Notes under the pieces: generated by a model
Told to the model about the DNA's origin: nothing
The model's input: only the letters and a program-made list of their open reading frames with translations
Database searches by the model: none
Shown here: positions 24,413 through 33,221 of the stretch, one piece after another
How positions within the stretch are numbered: position 1 is the stretch's first letter
Layout of the letters: each line of letters begins with the position of its first letter
Made by a program: the position numbers and the translations under genes
Assembly: GCA_958415525.1 (NCBI GenBank)
Contig: CATYZE010000022.1
Span: 1 to 39,609, forward strand
DNA: 39,609 nt
Direction of reading: 5' to 3'
From: an uncultured Collinsella sp.
GTDB lineage: Bacteria > Actinomycetota > Coriobacteriia > Coriobacteriales > Coriobacteriaceae

Positions 24413-25561
24413 CTGATTGGTTAACGCTGCAGATCGTTTTGGAAGGCTTACGAGCATGGTAGTCCCGTCCTCGGAACTTGCTTCGACCTCTACCGTGCCA
24501 CCGTGAAGAGCTGCAATCTCCCAAACGAGCGCTAGTCCGAGTCCTGCGCCGCCGTATGCCCTGCTGCGGGATTTGTCTAGACGAAAGAACGGCTGGAAGA
24601 TGCTCTCTCGGTACTGCTTGGGTATTCCCGGGCCCTGGTCCTCGACTCGCAGGAACACGTGGCTGTCGTTGTCGCAGATGGAGACGTTGACAGTCGAGCC
24701 GGGGCGGCTGTAACGGATGGCATTTTCGACCAGGTTAAACACCAGCCGATAGAGGAGCGTGTCGCTCCCGATTACTAAAGCGTCTCCAGCACAATTGAGG
24801 GCTATGCCCTTATTTTCGGCAAGTGGAGCAAGGTCGGCGAGGACTTCTTCGGACAGGGGGCCAAGTTCAACATCGTCCTCGCAGGGAACGCTGCGGAGCT
24901 CACTCATCTCAAGCAGCACCTTGGTCATTCGCGACATCCGCTCGGTTTGTTCTTGTAGCAGGCCGAGTAGCTCGGCTGTTTGAGGTTGCGATGTGGGGTG
25001 CTCGGAGACAAACAGTTCAATCTGCGCTTGCATAAGGGCGAGCGGGGTGCGCAGCTCGTGTGCGGCGTTGCCGGTAAACTGACGCTGTGCAGAGAACCCT
25101 TCGCCAAGACGGGCGATCATGTCGTTGAAAGAGGCGCTGCATCGTTGTAGCTCGGCGGGCACATCCTCGCTGAGTCTGATTTCGCTTAGGTTGTCAGGCT
25201 GCACACGCTCTACCTGGGCGGCAAAAGCCCGTAGCGGCTTGAGCGCACGGCCGCTCACAAAGTATGCCAGCACGCCGCCAAGTAGCGTGACTCCAGCCGT
25301 GATGCACCAGGCTGTCGCGCCAAAAGATTCCTGTGCGTCGTTAACAACGATCGTGACCTCGTCATCGAGGGCTGTTTTTGTTGGGTCAAACGCCTGGGGC
25401 GAATCCACACCGGCAGCGTTAAAGGCCGAGATGTCGCTGCCGATGGCATCCATGTAGCGCATGCCCGTATAGCCGACCAAGCAGTTCGTTAGCACGCACG
25501 CCGCACACGTTAGCAGTGCTGTCATGATCGTTATGCGCCATTGCAGCGAAAGCCTTTTCAT
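24410..25561 (-). CDS. Sensor histidine kinase
   Basis: 383 residues. Two membrane segments (about 11-30 and 83-103) enclose a short extracellular sensor region of 50 residues; a HAMP-like linker follows with GRALKPLRAFAAQVERV. The phosphoacceptor is H168 in NAAHELRTPL; N box NLVENAIRYS, G1 DQGPGIP and G2 GGAGLGLALVW are all present. It autophosphorylates and passes phosphate to the response regulator whose gene overlaps it by four bases (ATGA). The pair faces the redox operon across a short divergent gap, which suggests it responds to envelope redox or oxidative conditions; that is inference. Confidence 0.92.
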   Translation of the reverse strand: MKRLSLQWRITIMTALLTCAACVLTNCLVGYTGMRYMDAIGSDISAFNAAGVDSPQAFDPTKTALDDEVTIVVNDAQESFGATAWCITAGVTLLGGVLAYFVSGRALKPLRAFAAQVERVQPDNLSEIRLSEDVPAELQRCSASFNDMIARLGEGFSAQRQFTGNAAHELRTPLALMQAQIELFVSEHPTSQPQTAELLGLLQEQTERMSRMTKVLLEMSELRSVPCEDDVELGPLSEEVLADLAPLAENKGIALNCAGDALVIGSDTLLYRLVFNLVENAIRYSRPGSTVNVSICDNDSHVFLRVEDQGPGIPKQYRESIFQPFFRLDKSRSRAYGGAGLGLALVWEIAALHGGTVEVEASSEDGTTMLVSLPKRSAALTNQ

Positions 25562-26232
25562 TCGCCATCCTCCATAACATAGCCCTCTCCAATCCGATTG
25601 CGAATCGGGTCGTATCCCAAAGCGCCGCGCAACTTTTTTCGGAGCGACGAGATGTGAACGCGGGTTGCGTTGCTAAAGCTGTTCACGGTGCTATCCCAGA
25701 CGTGTTCGATAAGTTCCTCTTGGCTTACCGGTCGCCCCTGATTAAGCATCAGGTATTCCAAGATTCCAGTTTCTTTGCGTGTAAGAGATAGAGCCTCACT
25801 GTCCACGGAGGCGATGCGCGCCTTGGTGTCAAAGTAGAGCTTTCCGCAGGTTAATACTATGTCGCTTTGTGCGAAGCGCCTGAGGGTAAGGCTGCGGATC
25901 CTTGCCGCAAGTTCGTCCAGATGAAACGGCTTGGTAAGGTAATCGTTGGCGCCGGCATCGAGTCCGGCGACTTTATCGGATACTTCGCCACGTGCGGACA
26001 GAATCAGTACCTTGGTCTCGCAGTCGGTTTTCCTAAGTTCCCTGAGCACGGTCATGCCATCGATACGGGGGAGATTGAGGTCGAGCACCACGAGGTCAAA
26101 GACTTCGACGCCCAGCAGGTCGAGCGCCTCCTGTCCATCGTGACAGCAGTCGACGCTGTACGCCAAGTTTCGCAAGCTGCGCGCGATTGCATCGCACAGT
26201 GCTCGCTCGTCTTCGACGATCAAAATACGCAT
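25558..26232 (-). CDS. OmpR/PhoB-family response regulator
   Basis: 224 residues from ATG 26232 (AAGGAGAC ribosome site); an ATG six codons further up is less likely. Receiver domain: acidic E7/D8, phosphoacceptor D51 in VVLDLNLPRIDG, and the conserved lysine in DYLTKPF. The C-terminal winged helix is of OmpR type with SRKETGILEYLML-like segment (LTRKETGILEYLMLNQGR) and TRVHISSLRKKLRG. Partner of the overlapping histidine kinase. Its promoter region is shared with the divergent ferredoxin/TlpA operon and contains an inverted repeat that may be its binding site. Confidence 0.93.
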   Translation of the reverse strand: MRILIVEDERALCDAIARSLRNLAYSVDCCHDGQEALDLLGVEVFDLVVLDLNLPRIDGMTVLRELRKTDCETKVLILSARGEVSDKVAGLDAGANDYLTKPFHLDELAARIRSLTLRRFAQSDIVLTCGKLYFDTKARIASVDSEALSLTRKETGILEYLMLNQGRPVSQEELIEHVWDSTVNSFSNATRVHISSLRKKLRGALGYDPIRNRIGEGYVMEDGE

Positions 26233-26251
26233 AACAGTCTCCTTGCACATT

Positions 26252-26289
26252 CCATATCGCGCTTAACACGGATTTTATAGCCGATATGG
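26252..26289. promoter_or_regulatory. Inverted repeat in the divergent promoter gap
   Basis: CCATATCG (26252-26259) and CGATATGG (26282-26289) are perfect complements 22 bases apart, i.e. centres about three helical turns from each other. Situated between the response regulator gene and the redox operon, it is a candidate site for that regulator. Confidence 0.5.
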
Positions 26290-26322
26290 TCCAATGGTCG
26301 CGTAACGAAAGGAGTGGTCAGG

Positions 26323-26469
26323 TTGTTCAAAGCGGTAAAACCCGTGGTACAGGTCGCTTTGTTGATCGTCGGAATTGCCATGGTGTGCTTTGGCGTTATG
26401 CGTGGCGAGGCGGATGCCGTGCTGGCCAAAGCGATTAGGCTGTGCTTGGAGTGTATCGGAATTGGATAA
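26323..26469 (+). CDS. CD1871A-family small membrane peptide with CxxC-like end
   Basis: 48 residues from a TTG at 26323, eight bases after AAAGGAG: MFKAVKPVVQVALLIVGIAM, one transmembrane helix, then MRGEADAVLAKAIRLCLECIGIG. The ending (K/R)AI-x-LCLECIGIG is the hallmark of the CD1871A family of short CxxC peptides found next to 4Fe-4S membrane proteins in Clostridia and Coriobacteriia. Its CLEC pair lies near the membrane surface and may pass electrons or bind a metal; no function is proven. The gene overlaps the next one by eight bases, which implies coupled translation. Confidence 0.8.
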   Translation: MFKAVKPVVQVALLIVGIAMVCFGVMRGEADAVLAKAIRLCLECIGIG

Positions 26470-27364
26470 AAGAGAAAACACTGCGTCGCATGTTTTGGCC
26501 CGATTTCGCGGATTCATTCAGGCGGCGGCGACGCTCATCACCAACATTCACCTGCCAAACTTTGCTAAAGGCAGCATCTATCAGGGTACGGGAAAAACAG
26601 TCTGCGTACCTGGGCTTAATTGCTATTCGTGCCCCGCGGCATCGGGTGCGTGCCCCATTGGGTCGTTCCAGTCGGTGGTGGGTTCATCCAAGTTCAACTT
26701 TTCTTACTACGTCACCGGTACGCTCGTTTTGCTCGGCGTGCTGCTGGGACGATTTGTATGCGGGTTTTTGTGCCCGTTTGGCTGGCTGCAGGAGCTGCTT
26801 CACAAGATTCCCGGCAAAAAGCTTTCGACAAAAAGACTCAAGGCGCTTACGTATATCAAATACGTTGTGCTGCTGTTTGCTGTGGTGGTGCTGCCCGTGC
26901 TGGTGGTCAACGATGTGGGCATGGGCGACCCGTTCTTTTGCAAGTACATCTGCCCACAGGGCGTGCTCGAGGGTGCCATTCCGCTGGCAATTGCCAACGC
27001 CGGCATTCGATCTGCGCTGGGGCAGCTCTTTACCTGGAAACTTGCCGTTCTCATTGCCGTGGTAGTGCTGAGCGTTTTGTTCTACCGCCCTTTCTGCAAA
27101 TGGATTTGTCCACTCGGCGCATTCTATGCGCTCATGAATAGGGTGTCCTTGTTGGGGATTCAGGTTGACGCGTGCAAATGCGTCTCGTGCGGCAAGTGCT
27201 CAAAGGTTTGTCAGATGGACGTTGATGTGGTCCGCGCGCCCAATCATGCCGAATGTATCCGGTGCGGAAAGTGCATCGGGGCCTGTCCTGTCGATGCCAT
27301 CAGCTATCGCTATGGCCTGGATGTGTCGGCGGAAAAGCTTCCCTTGACCGCCGATAAAAAGTAA
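26462..27364 (+). CDS. Membrane polyferredoxin (NapH/NosR-like 4Fe-4S protein)
   Basis: About 300 residues if the TTG at 26462 is used (GGAG nine bases upstream); no ATG gives a sensible N-terminus, since the frame's first ATG lies inside the preceding gene. Motifs in order: CVPGLNCYSCPAASGACPIG, the repeated membrane motif CGFLCPFGWLQEL, CKYICPQG and CKWICPLGAFYAL, then two ferredoxin clusters CVSCGKCSKVC and CIRCGKCIGACPVD. Five or so transmembrane helices lie between. Family members move electrons across the membrane from cytosolic donors. Placed between the CD1871A peptide and a TlpA lipoprotein, it probably feeds reducing power to the extracytoplasmic thioredoxin-like partner. Confidence 0.85.
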   Translation: MDKRENTASHVLARFRGFIQAAATLITNIHLPNFAKGSIYQGTGKTVCVPGLNCYSCPAASGACPIGSFQSVVGSSKFNFSYYVTGTLVLLGVLLGRFVCGFLCPFGWLQELLHKIPGKKLSTKRLKALTYIKYVVLLFAVVVLPVLVVNDVGMGDPFFCKYICPQGVLEGAIPLAIANAGIRSALGQLFTWKLAVLIAVVVLSVLFYRPFCKWICPLGAFYALMNRVSLLGIQVDACKCVSCGKCSKVCQMDVDVVRAPNHAECIRCGKCIGACPVDAISYRYGLDVSAEKLPLTADKK

Positions 27365-27393
27365 ACAAGCTTCGACATAACGGAGGAATGACT

Positions 27394-28365
27394 ATGAAGC
27401 TTTCTAAGATTGCGGCCCTGTTTATGGTGCCGGTATTGGCCTTGTGCCTTGTGGCATGTTCGGCGCCCGGTGGCAATGCGAGCGAATCTGCGAGTTCCGA
27501 TCCTAAGATCGCAGAACTCACTGCGCAGAAGCCGGCCAATGCCGACGAGGCCGCCGAGCTGTATGCGAAGCTCATGCAGAAGGAGAACGAGATCTTTTCG
27601 AGTGATAACGCGCTGTGGGAAAAGGTATTCAATGCGGCAAATAAAGACTCGGCAATGATTGAGGATGGCAGCAATTACGGCGATTTCCTGCTCAAGACCA
27701 TCGACGGCGCCAAGGATGAGTTCACGGCGGATGAGCTTAAGACGCTCAAGGTCGGTGCACAGCAGATCAAGGAGATCGAGGACAAGCTCGAGAGCCTGGA
27801 GAAGGAGTTCCCCGGCTGTGGAAGCACGCCGAGTGCAGGCGAGAGCGTCGACGCTTCGACCGCCGGCATGACGGCTGGTGCCAATGCTTCGAGCGAGGCG
27901 ACGAAGTTCCCCAGCTTTACGGGCAAGGACCTGGATGGCAACGACGTGAGTAGCGACGAGCTGTTCTCTAAGAACAAGGTCACCGTCATGAACTTCTGGT
28001 TCACCACTTGCAAGCCGTGCGTGGGCGAGCTGGGCGATCTTGAGAAACTGAATCAGGAGCTTGCCGAGAAGGGCGGCCAGGTCGTGGGCGTCAATTCCTT
28101 TACGCTCGATGGCAACAAGGGCGAGATCGCAGATGCCAAGGACGTGCTGAGCAAGAAGGGCGTGACGTATAAGAACATCTGGTTCAAGTCGGATAGCGAT
28201 GCCGGTAAGTTTACGTCAAATTTGTTCTCGTTCCCGACAACGTATGTCATCGATCAGAATGGCAACATCGTAGGGGATCCAATCGTGGGAGCCATCAGCT
28301 CCGCCGAGCAGCGCGCAGCACTCGACAAGCTTATTGACCAGGCGATTGCGAAGAGCGAGCAGTAA
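27394..28365 (+). CDS. TlpA-like thioredoxin-fold lipoprotein
   Basis: 323 residues from ATG 27394, seven bases after GGAGGA; the ATG two codons earlier touches the ribosome site. Signal peptide with lipobox LVAC (C22). Residues 30-140 form a charged helical region unlike thioredoxin, with many Glu/Lys. The TlpA/ResA thioredoxin domain covers about 170-323: FPSFTGKDLDGNDV, NFWFTTCKPC with redox pair C206/C209, and the cis-proline region FSFPTTYVID. It would sit outside the membrane and reduce disulfides or oxidised residues in exported proteins, with electrons from the adjacent polyferredoxin. Last gene of its operon; a terminator follows. Confidence 0.9.
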   Translation: MKLSKIAALFMVPVLALCLVACSAPGGNASESASSDPKIAELTAQKPANADEAAELYAKLMQKENEIFSSDNALWEKVFNAANKDSAMIEDGSNYGDFLLKTIDGAKDEFTADELKTLKVGAQQIKEIEDKLESLEKEFPGCGSTPSAGESVDASTAGMTAGANASSEATKFPSFTGKDLDGNDVSSDELFSKNKVTVMNFWFTTCKPCVGELGDLEKLNQELAEKGGQVVGVNSFTLDGNKGEIADAKDVLSKKGVTYKNIWFKSDSDAGKFTSNLFSFPTTYVIDQNGNIVGDPIVGAISSAEQRAALDKLIDQAIAKSEQ

Positions 28366-28380
28366 AGGCTGAGTACACGT

Positions 28381-28413
28381 AATGTGGCAAAGGGACAGTC
28401 CCGTTGTCACATT
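28381..28413. repeat. Intergenic palindromic repeat, copy 1 (degenerate)
   Basis: AATGTGGCAAAGGGACAG, then TCCCGTTGTCACATT: an imperfect version of the GTGACAAAGGGA-cag-TCCCTTTGTCAC palindrome also found at 31841 and 33222. Confidence 0.8.
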
Positions 28414-28427
28414 GCCGATGTTGTGTG

Positions 28428-28467
28428 CGGGACGGTGCGCTGTGTGGCGTGCCGTCCCGTTCGTTTT
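28428..28467 (+). terminator. Terminator of the redox operon
   Basis: CGGGACGG and CCGTCCCG pair across a 16-base loop, followed by TTCGTTTT. Confidence 0.8.
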
Positions 28468-28554
28468 GGCGCGGTTCGTGACGTTTCTCACTGGTGTGGA
28501 CTAAAAAACGGAATAGAGTAGGACAAACGCGTCGAATACGAACGGCGGGGGAGA

Positions 28555-28572
28555 GCGGGCGAGTGCGCCCGC
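28555..28572 (+). promoter_or_regulatory. Leader hairpin ahead of the ABC transporter gene
   Basis: GCGGGCG-AGTG-CGCCCGC is a perfect 7-bp stem ending two bases before the GGGAGAGG ribosome site, so it may affect translation. No clear promoter was found in 28468-28554. Confidence 0.4.
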
Positions 28573-28591
28573 GCGGGAGAGGTTGCCGTCC

Positions 28592-31500
28592 ATGCTGGAG
28601 CTCAAAGATATTTGCAAAAGGTACGTCACGCAGTCGTTTACGCAGGTGGCGCTCGATAACGTGACCCTGGCTTTTCGCGATAGCGAGTTCGTGGCCATTC
28701 TGGGTCCCTCGGGCTCGGGCAAAACTACGATGCTCAACGTTATTGGCGGACTGGATCATTTCGATTCCGGCGATCTGCTCATCGACGGTATTTCGACCAA
28801 GGACTTCCGCGATCGCGATTGGGACGCCTACCGCAACAACCGCATCGGCTTTGTATTCCAGAGCTATAACCTCATTCCGCACCAGACTATCTTGGAAAAC
28901 GTGGAGCTGGCGCTTACGCTTACGGGTGTGGGCCATGCCGAGCGTCGTCAGCGTGCGCGCGAGGCGCTTGAGGCAGTTGGCCTGGGCGAGCATGTGAACA
29001 AGCGCCCGAGCCAGCTTTCGGGCGGACAGATGCAGCGCGTGGCCATTGCCCGTGCTCTGATCAACGACCCCGAGATCGTGTTGGCAGACGAGCCGACCGG
29101 CGCCCTGGACTCGACAACGTCCGTACAGGTCATGGACTTGCTCAAGGAGGTTGCGCGCGATCGCTTGGTCATCATGGTTACGCACAATCCCGAGCTGGCG
29201 TACCGTTACGCCACGCGCATCGTCAGCCTGGCGGACGGCAAGATCACCGACGATTCCGATCCCTTCGATGTCGCTGAGGCTGCGCGCCGCGAGGCCAAGC
29301 CCACGCGCAGAACCTCGATGAGCTTTGTAACGGCTTTGGGGCTTTCGGCGCGCAACCTCATGACCAAGAAAGGCCGCACGGCCATGACGGCCTTTGCGGG
29401 CTCGATTGGCATCATCGGTATCGCCGCAATCTTGGCGCTCTCAAACGGTGTGAACAACTACATCAAAAAGGTCGAGGAGGATACGCTGTCGAGCTATCCG
29501 CTCACCATCTCCAAGCAGGATTACGACCTGTCTTCCATGATGGGCGGGCAGGGGGCCGCGGAGGATAGTGAGGACGCGGGCGGCGCTTCCGACAGTGAGG
29601 ACGATTCGGTCGAGAAGTCCGATAAGATTCCCGTGGTCACGGCCGTAAAGGATATGTTTGCGAGCGTTAAGTCCAACGATATGACGAGCTTTAAGGCGTG
29701 GCTCGATGACGGGGGCGACGGCATCGACAAAGAGATCAACGCCATTCAGTACAGCTACGGTGTGACGCCAGTTGTGTATCGCGCGGGCAAGGGAGACGAG
29801 AAGCCCGTGCGCCTGGTGCCCAATGCGATGACCGAGGCTATGAGCGGCGGCGCGAGTTCGGCGGCGATGGCGAGCATGGATTCCATGGGAAGCTCGGTCT
29901 TTAACGAGATGATCGACGACCAGAGCCTGCTCGACAGTCAGTACGATGTCATCGCCGGTCATTGGCCTACGTCTGCCAACGAGGCCGTGATGGTGCTTTC
30001 GAGCCGTGGCACGGTGGGCGACTACACGCTCTACAGCATCGGCGCGCTGGATATCAATGAGCTTAACGACCTGGTCAACAGCGCCATGACGGCCGATGGC
30101 GAGGTCAAAACGCCCGAGACCGGTGCCGACTTTACCTACGACGATGCGCTGTCTACGACGTTTAAGGTGTTGTCGCCGGCCGATGCGTATCGCAAAAACG
30201 AAGAGACCGGTATGTGGACCGATATGTCTGGTGACGCCGACTTTATGGCGGCCAGGGTTGCCGACGGCATCGATGTGCGTATCGTTGGCGTGGTGCAACC
30301 CAACGAGACTGCCAATGCGAGTGCGTTGACTCCGGGTATTGCCTACACGCATGCACTGACTCGCCAGCTTATGGACCGTGCGGCCGATTCACGGATCGTG
30401 CAGGAGCAGCTTGCTCACCCCGAGACGGATGTCTTTACTGGCAAAACGTTCGACGAGCTGCAGGGCGAGGCCAAACAGGGCATGGACCTGAGCAGCATGT
30501 TCAGCGTTGACGAGGCGGCGCTCAAGAGCGCGTTCTCGTTCGATGCGTCTGCGCTCTCGGGCGTGGCCGGTGGTATGGATCTTTCGGGCATCGATTTGTC
30601 GGGTCTGGACATCGATCTTTCGGGCGTCGGCAAGGACATCGACTTCAGCGACATCATGGCCAAGGCACCGACCCCCGATTTCTCGGGCGTTTTCGATGGC
30701 TTGGAGCTCACGCCCGAGCAGATGCAGCAGGCGGGCGCGCTTGCCAACCAGCTGTTTGAGGGCTTTATGCAGTCCGGTCAGTTTAAGGCGCTGACGCCCG
30801 GGGACCTTAAGGACGCATCGAAGCTCGCTGCTGCGTTCTCGGCGTATCTTGAGAACGATGCCACGGCGCAGCAATGCCTGGCGCAGCTCAAGGCGCTGGG
30901 CGGAGATGCGCTGGCTGAGCGGCTGCAGCAGGCGATGACCGACTACGTGCAAAAGCAGCTCGCACCCTATTTGCAGCAGGCAATGGACCAGGTGATGCAA
31001 TCGCTTAGCGACAGAATCGCAACGACGGTGTCGTCCCAGCTCAAGGCGGGCGCAGCGGGGCTTATGGACCAGATGGCCACGCAGATGTCGTCGAGTTTTG
31101 CCAACCTGGCGAGCGCCATGCACGTTGATGCGAGCGCCTTTGCCCGTGCTATCCACTTCAACATGGACGCCGAGGACTTGAGCTCGCTCATGATGAGCTA
31201 CGCGAAGGCGTCGAAGCTCACCTACGACAACAACCTGACCACGTTGGGCTATGCGGACGAGGCCGACCCCATCTCGGTCAAGATCTTCCCGCGCGACTTT
31301 GAGGCCAAGGAGCGCGTGCTCGACCATATCGATGCATATAACAAGCAGGTCAAAGCCAACGGGCACGACGAGCAGGCGATCTCGTATACCGACTATATGG
31401 GCATCATCATGGGTTCGGTGACCGACATCGTGAACACCATCAGCTTGGTACTCATCGCGTTTGTAAGCATCAGCCTGGTCGTGAGCTCTATCATGATTGG

Positions 31501-31840
31501 CATCATCACCTATATCAGCGTACTGGAGCGCAAAAAGGAGATTGGCATCCTGCGCGCGATCGGCGCGTCAAAGCGCAACGTGGCCAACGTATTCAATGCC
31601 GAGACCTTTATCGAGGGCCTCATTGCCGGCGTCTTTGCCATTGTCGTTGTGGTGCTCGTGAGCTTCCCGGTTAATGCCTGGGCGCTTGCGGCCAAACAGG
31701 TCCCCAACCTGATGAGCCTGCCCGTGCAGGATGCGCTGGTGCTCATCGCGATTTCGGTGCTGCTGACGGTTGTCGCCGGCCTGCTGCCGGCCCGCAGCGC
31801 GTCCAAGAAGGACCCCGTGGAGGCCCTGCGCTCCGAATAG
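28592..31840 (+). CDS. Fused ABC transporter: ATPase plus FtsX/MacB-type permease
   Basis: 1082 residues from ATG 28592; a TTG three codons earlier is possible. ATPase domain 1-225: Walker A GPSGSGKT (38-45), signature LSGGQ (142-146), Walker B LADEPT (D166/E167), all of the MacB/LolD type. One membrane helix at about 265-290 is followed by a very large extracytoplasmic region of some 630 residues, then three C-terminal helices containing the FtsX signature ISVLERKKEIGILRAIGAS. Such proteins act as mechanotransmission machines for export of peptides, lipoproteins or toxins rather than classical import. The outer region has a short DLSG-type repeat (about 660-685) and is rich in glutamine and alanine helices. 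No partner gene adjoins. Confidence 0.9.
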   Translation: MLELKDICKRYVTQSFTQVALDNVTLAFRDSEFVAILGPSGSGKTTMLNVIGGLDHFDSGDLLIDGISTKDFRDRDWDAYRNNRIGFVFQSYNLIPHQTILENVELALTLTGVGHAERRQRAREALEAVGLGEHVNKRPSQLSGGQMQRVAIARALINDPEIVLADEPTGALDSTTSVQVMDLLKEVARDRLVIMVTHNPELAYRYATRIVSLADGKITDDSDPFDVAEAARREAKPTRRTSMSFVTALGLSARNLMTKKGRTAMTAFAGSIGIIGIAAILALSNGVNNYIKKVEEDTLSSYPLTISKQDYDLSSMMGGQGAAEDSEDAGGASDSEDDSVEKSDKIPVVTAVKDMFASVKSNDMTSFKAWLDDGGDGIDKEINAIQYSYGVTPVVYRAGKGDEKPVRLVPNAMTEAMSGGASSAAMASMDSMGSSVFNEMIDDQSLLDSQYDVIAGHWPTSANEAVMVLSSRGTVGDYTLYSIGALDINELNDLVNSAMTADGEVKTPETGADFTYDDALSTTFKVLSPADAYRKNEETGMWTDMSGDADFMAARVADGIDVRIVGVVQPNETANASALTPGIAYTHALTRQLMDRAADSRIVQEQLAHPETDVFTGKTFDELQGEAKQGMDLSSMFSVDEAALKSAFSFDASALSGVAGGMDLSGIDLSGLDIDLSGVGKDIDFSDIMAKAPTPDFSGVFDGLELTPEQMQQAGALANQLFEGFMQSGQFKALTPGDLKDASKLAAAFSAYLENDATAQQCLAQLKALGGDALAERLQQAMTDYVQKQLAPYLQQAMDQVMQSLSDRIATTVSSQLKAGAAGLMDQMATQMSSSFANLASAMHVDASAFARAIHFNMDAEDLSSLMMSYAKASKLTYDNNLTTLGYADEADPISVKIFPRDFEAKERVLDHIDAYNKQVKANGHDEQAISYTDYMGIIMGSVTDIVNTISLVLIAFVSISLVVSSIMIGIITYISVLERKKEIGILRAIGASKRNVANVFNAETFIEGLIAGVFAIVVVVLVSFPVNAWALAAKQVPNLMSLPVQDALVLIAISVLLTVVAGLLPARSASKKDPVEALRSE

Positions 31841-31869
31841 TGTGACAAAGGGACAGTCCCTTTGTCACA
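31841..31869. repeat. Intergenic palindromic repeat, copy 2
   Basis: TGTGACAAAGGGA, CAG, TCCCTTTGTCACA: perfect 13-bp arms starting directly after the ABC transporter stop codon and lying between two convergent genes. It could double as a terminator although it lacks a T-run. Confidence 0.9.
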
Positions 31870-31884
31870 TTCATCTCCCTACAC

Positions 31885-33018
31885 CTAGTTCGTTTTGCCC
31901 ATCAGCGTGATGCGGATGGTTGGATGGGTGTACTCGTCAAACTCGTCCTTGGGATCCGTGTCAAACGAGTAATACGCTTTGATGGGGTCGTCGCTCGTTC
32001 TGATAGAGATTCGCTCGTAGAGCGAGCCGCTCAAAAAAGCCTGCCTGAACTCTTCGGGGAGCTTCTGCGGTGCTAGGAGCTCGGGGCTTGCGGTCTTGAC
32101 GTCTATGGTTTGGACGACAGAGGAAAGCTCGCCAAGGTCGAGCTCGATACGGGCGAGGTTGTCCTCGAGGCTCGCGCCGGGGTCGACCTCTGCCGCGTAA
32201 CTCACTTCCGTGAGCGTCCCCTTGTTGTCAAAATCCAGGTACGTATAGGTCTTCTGGGCATCGGAGCCGCCGTCGTGCAGATAGCCGCGGACGTGGTAGC
32301 CGTAATCTTGATATCGCTCGCAGGGGTCATCGGCGGACGCGTACTCGCATGCGGGCTCGAGCGCCTTGCGAGCGATGGCGATCTGCTCGGCCGCGGCCGC
32401 GGCGTTTTCTTGCATCTCGATGTTTCCCTGCGCCAGCTGTGGGATATAGGCACCGCACACGATTGCGAGGGGCAGCGCCACAAGCGCGACGATCCACTTT
32501 TTTGCACGGGGGATGGGCACGCCACAGGCCTCTGCCATGGCCTTTGCGTTGGCGAAGCTTTCGGCAAGCACGTCTGCCGCTGTGGCGACGGTGCCTGCGG
32601 CAGCGGCGACTTCTGCCGCGCCGCCCAGACTGCGTGCGGCCTCGTTGTCGCTGTTCTTGAGCAGGCGTGCGGCGGCCTGCGTGCCAACAACGCCTGTGAT
32701 CTGTGCCGAGCGGTCTTTCTCGCTCTGCTCGACGGCGAGCCGGTACTGCATTTCCTTCCACTGCTTGCCACGCATGCCAAAGCGCGGGGCGAGAACGCAA
32801 TAACAGAATATGACGAGCTCGATGGCGGTGAGCACCAAGGCGGTCATCATGCCCGTCTCTTGGAAGCCTTCGTGATGGAAGACGATGTCGTCGATCATTT
32901 CGAAGGGAATAATCGATAAGGGCAGCACGAATGCCATGGCAAGCGCCGCTCCGGCAACCTTGGGGCAGATGCAGTATCGCTGGATGCGCTTACGTTCTTG
33001 TTCGGAGAGTGCTGCCAT
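31885..33018 (-). CDS. Membrane protein of unknown function
   Basis: 377 residues, no family recognised. Two hydrophobic helices near the N-terminus (about 20-40 and 56-77), a cytosolic alanine-rich helical stretch (100-165: SLGGAAEVAAAAGTVATAAD) and a third helix (about 173-193: WIVALVALPLAIVCGAYI). The last 180 residues would be extracytoplasmic and begin with a helical EMQENAAAAAEQIAIARKAL; later parts look like mixed alpha/beta with YTYLDFDNKGTLTEVSY. Start ATG 33018 with AAGGA before it. It converges on the ABC transporter with only the palindrome between them. It seems to be a lone gene. Confidence 0.65.
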   Translation of the reverse strand: MAALSEQERKRIQRYCICPKVAGAALAMAFVLPLSIIPFEMIDDIVFHHEGFQETGMMTALVLTAIELVIFCYCVLAPRFGMRGKQWKEMQYRLAVEQSEKDRSAQITGVVGTQAAARLLKNSDNEAARSLGGAAEVAAAAGTVATAADVLAESFANAKAMAEACGVPIPRAKKWIVALVALPLAIVCGAYIPQLAQGNIEMQENAAAAAEQIAIARKALEPACEYASADDPCERYQDYGYHVRGYLHDGGSDAQKTYTYLDFDNKGTLTEVSYAAEVDPGASLEDNLARIELDLGELSSVVQTIDVKTASPELLAPQKLPEEFRQAFLSGSLYERISIRTSDDPIKAYYSFDTDPKDEFDEYTHPTIRITLMGKTN

Positions 33019-33139
33019 GGCTGGTCCTTGGTGTCGTGGCGGTCGTTGTGGCGCGATGCCGTCATATGTGACTCAGTATAGAGAATCCCGTCATCGGTGA
33101 GCGCAGGTCATACGGCAAAAGTGCCACGACTGCCCTGGT

Positions 33140-33187
33140 TTAGAGCGGGTGCTCCTGCGCCCACGCGATGATGCCGCCCGATACGTA
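33140..33187 (-). pseudogene. Fragment of a rhodanese-like protein C-terminus
   Basis: Minus-strand codons read YVSGGIIAWAQEHPL then TAA. The 'GGIxAW' block is the conserved end of rhodanese/sulfurtransferase domains. Upstream of it no rhodanese sequence can be followed before the palindrome at 33222, so this would be the last 15 residues of a deleted gene. The match is short. Confidence 0.5.
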
Positions 33188-33221
33188 TGTGTGCCAAAAT
33201 AAGCACTCGTATGATGATTTG

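Noticed and set aside
29441..31366. Two long minus-strand frames opposite the ABC transporter
   Set aside because: Shadows of a gene with complete ATPase and permease motifs; no start signals.
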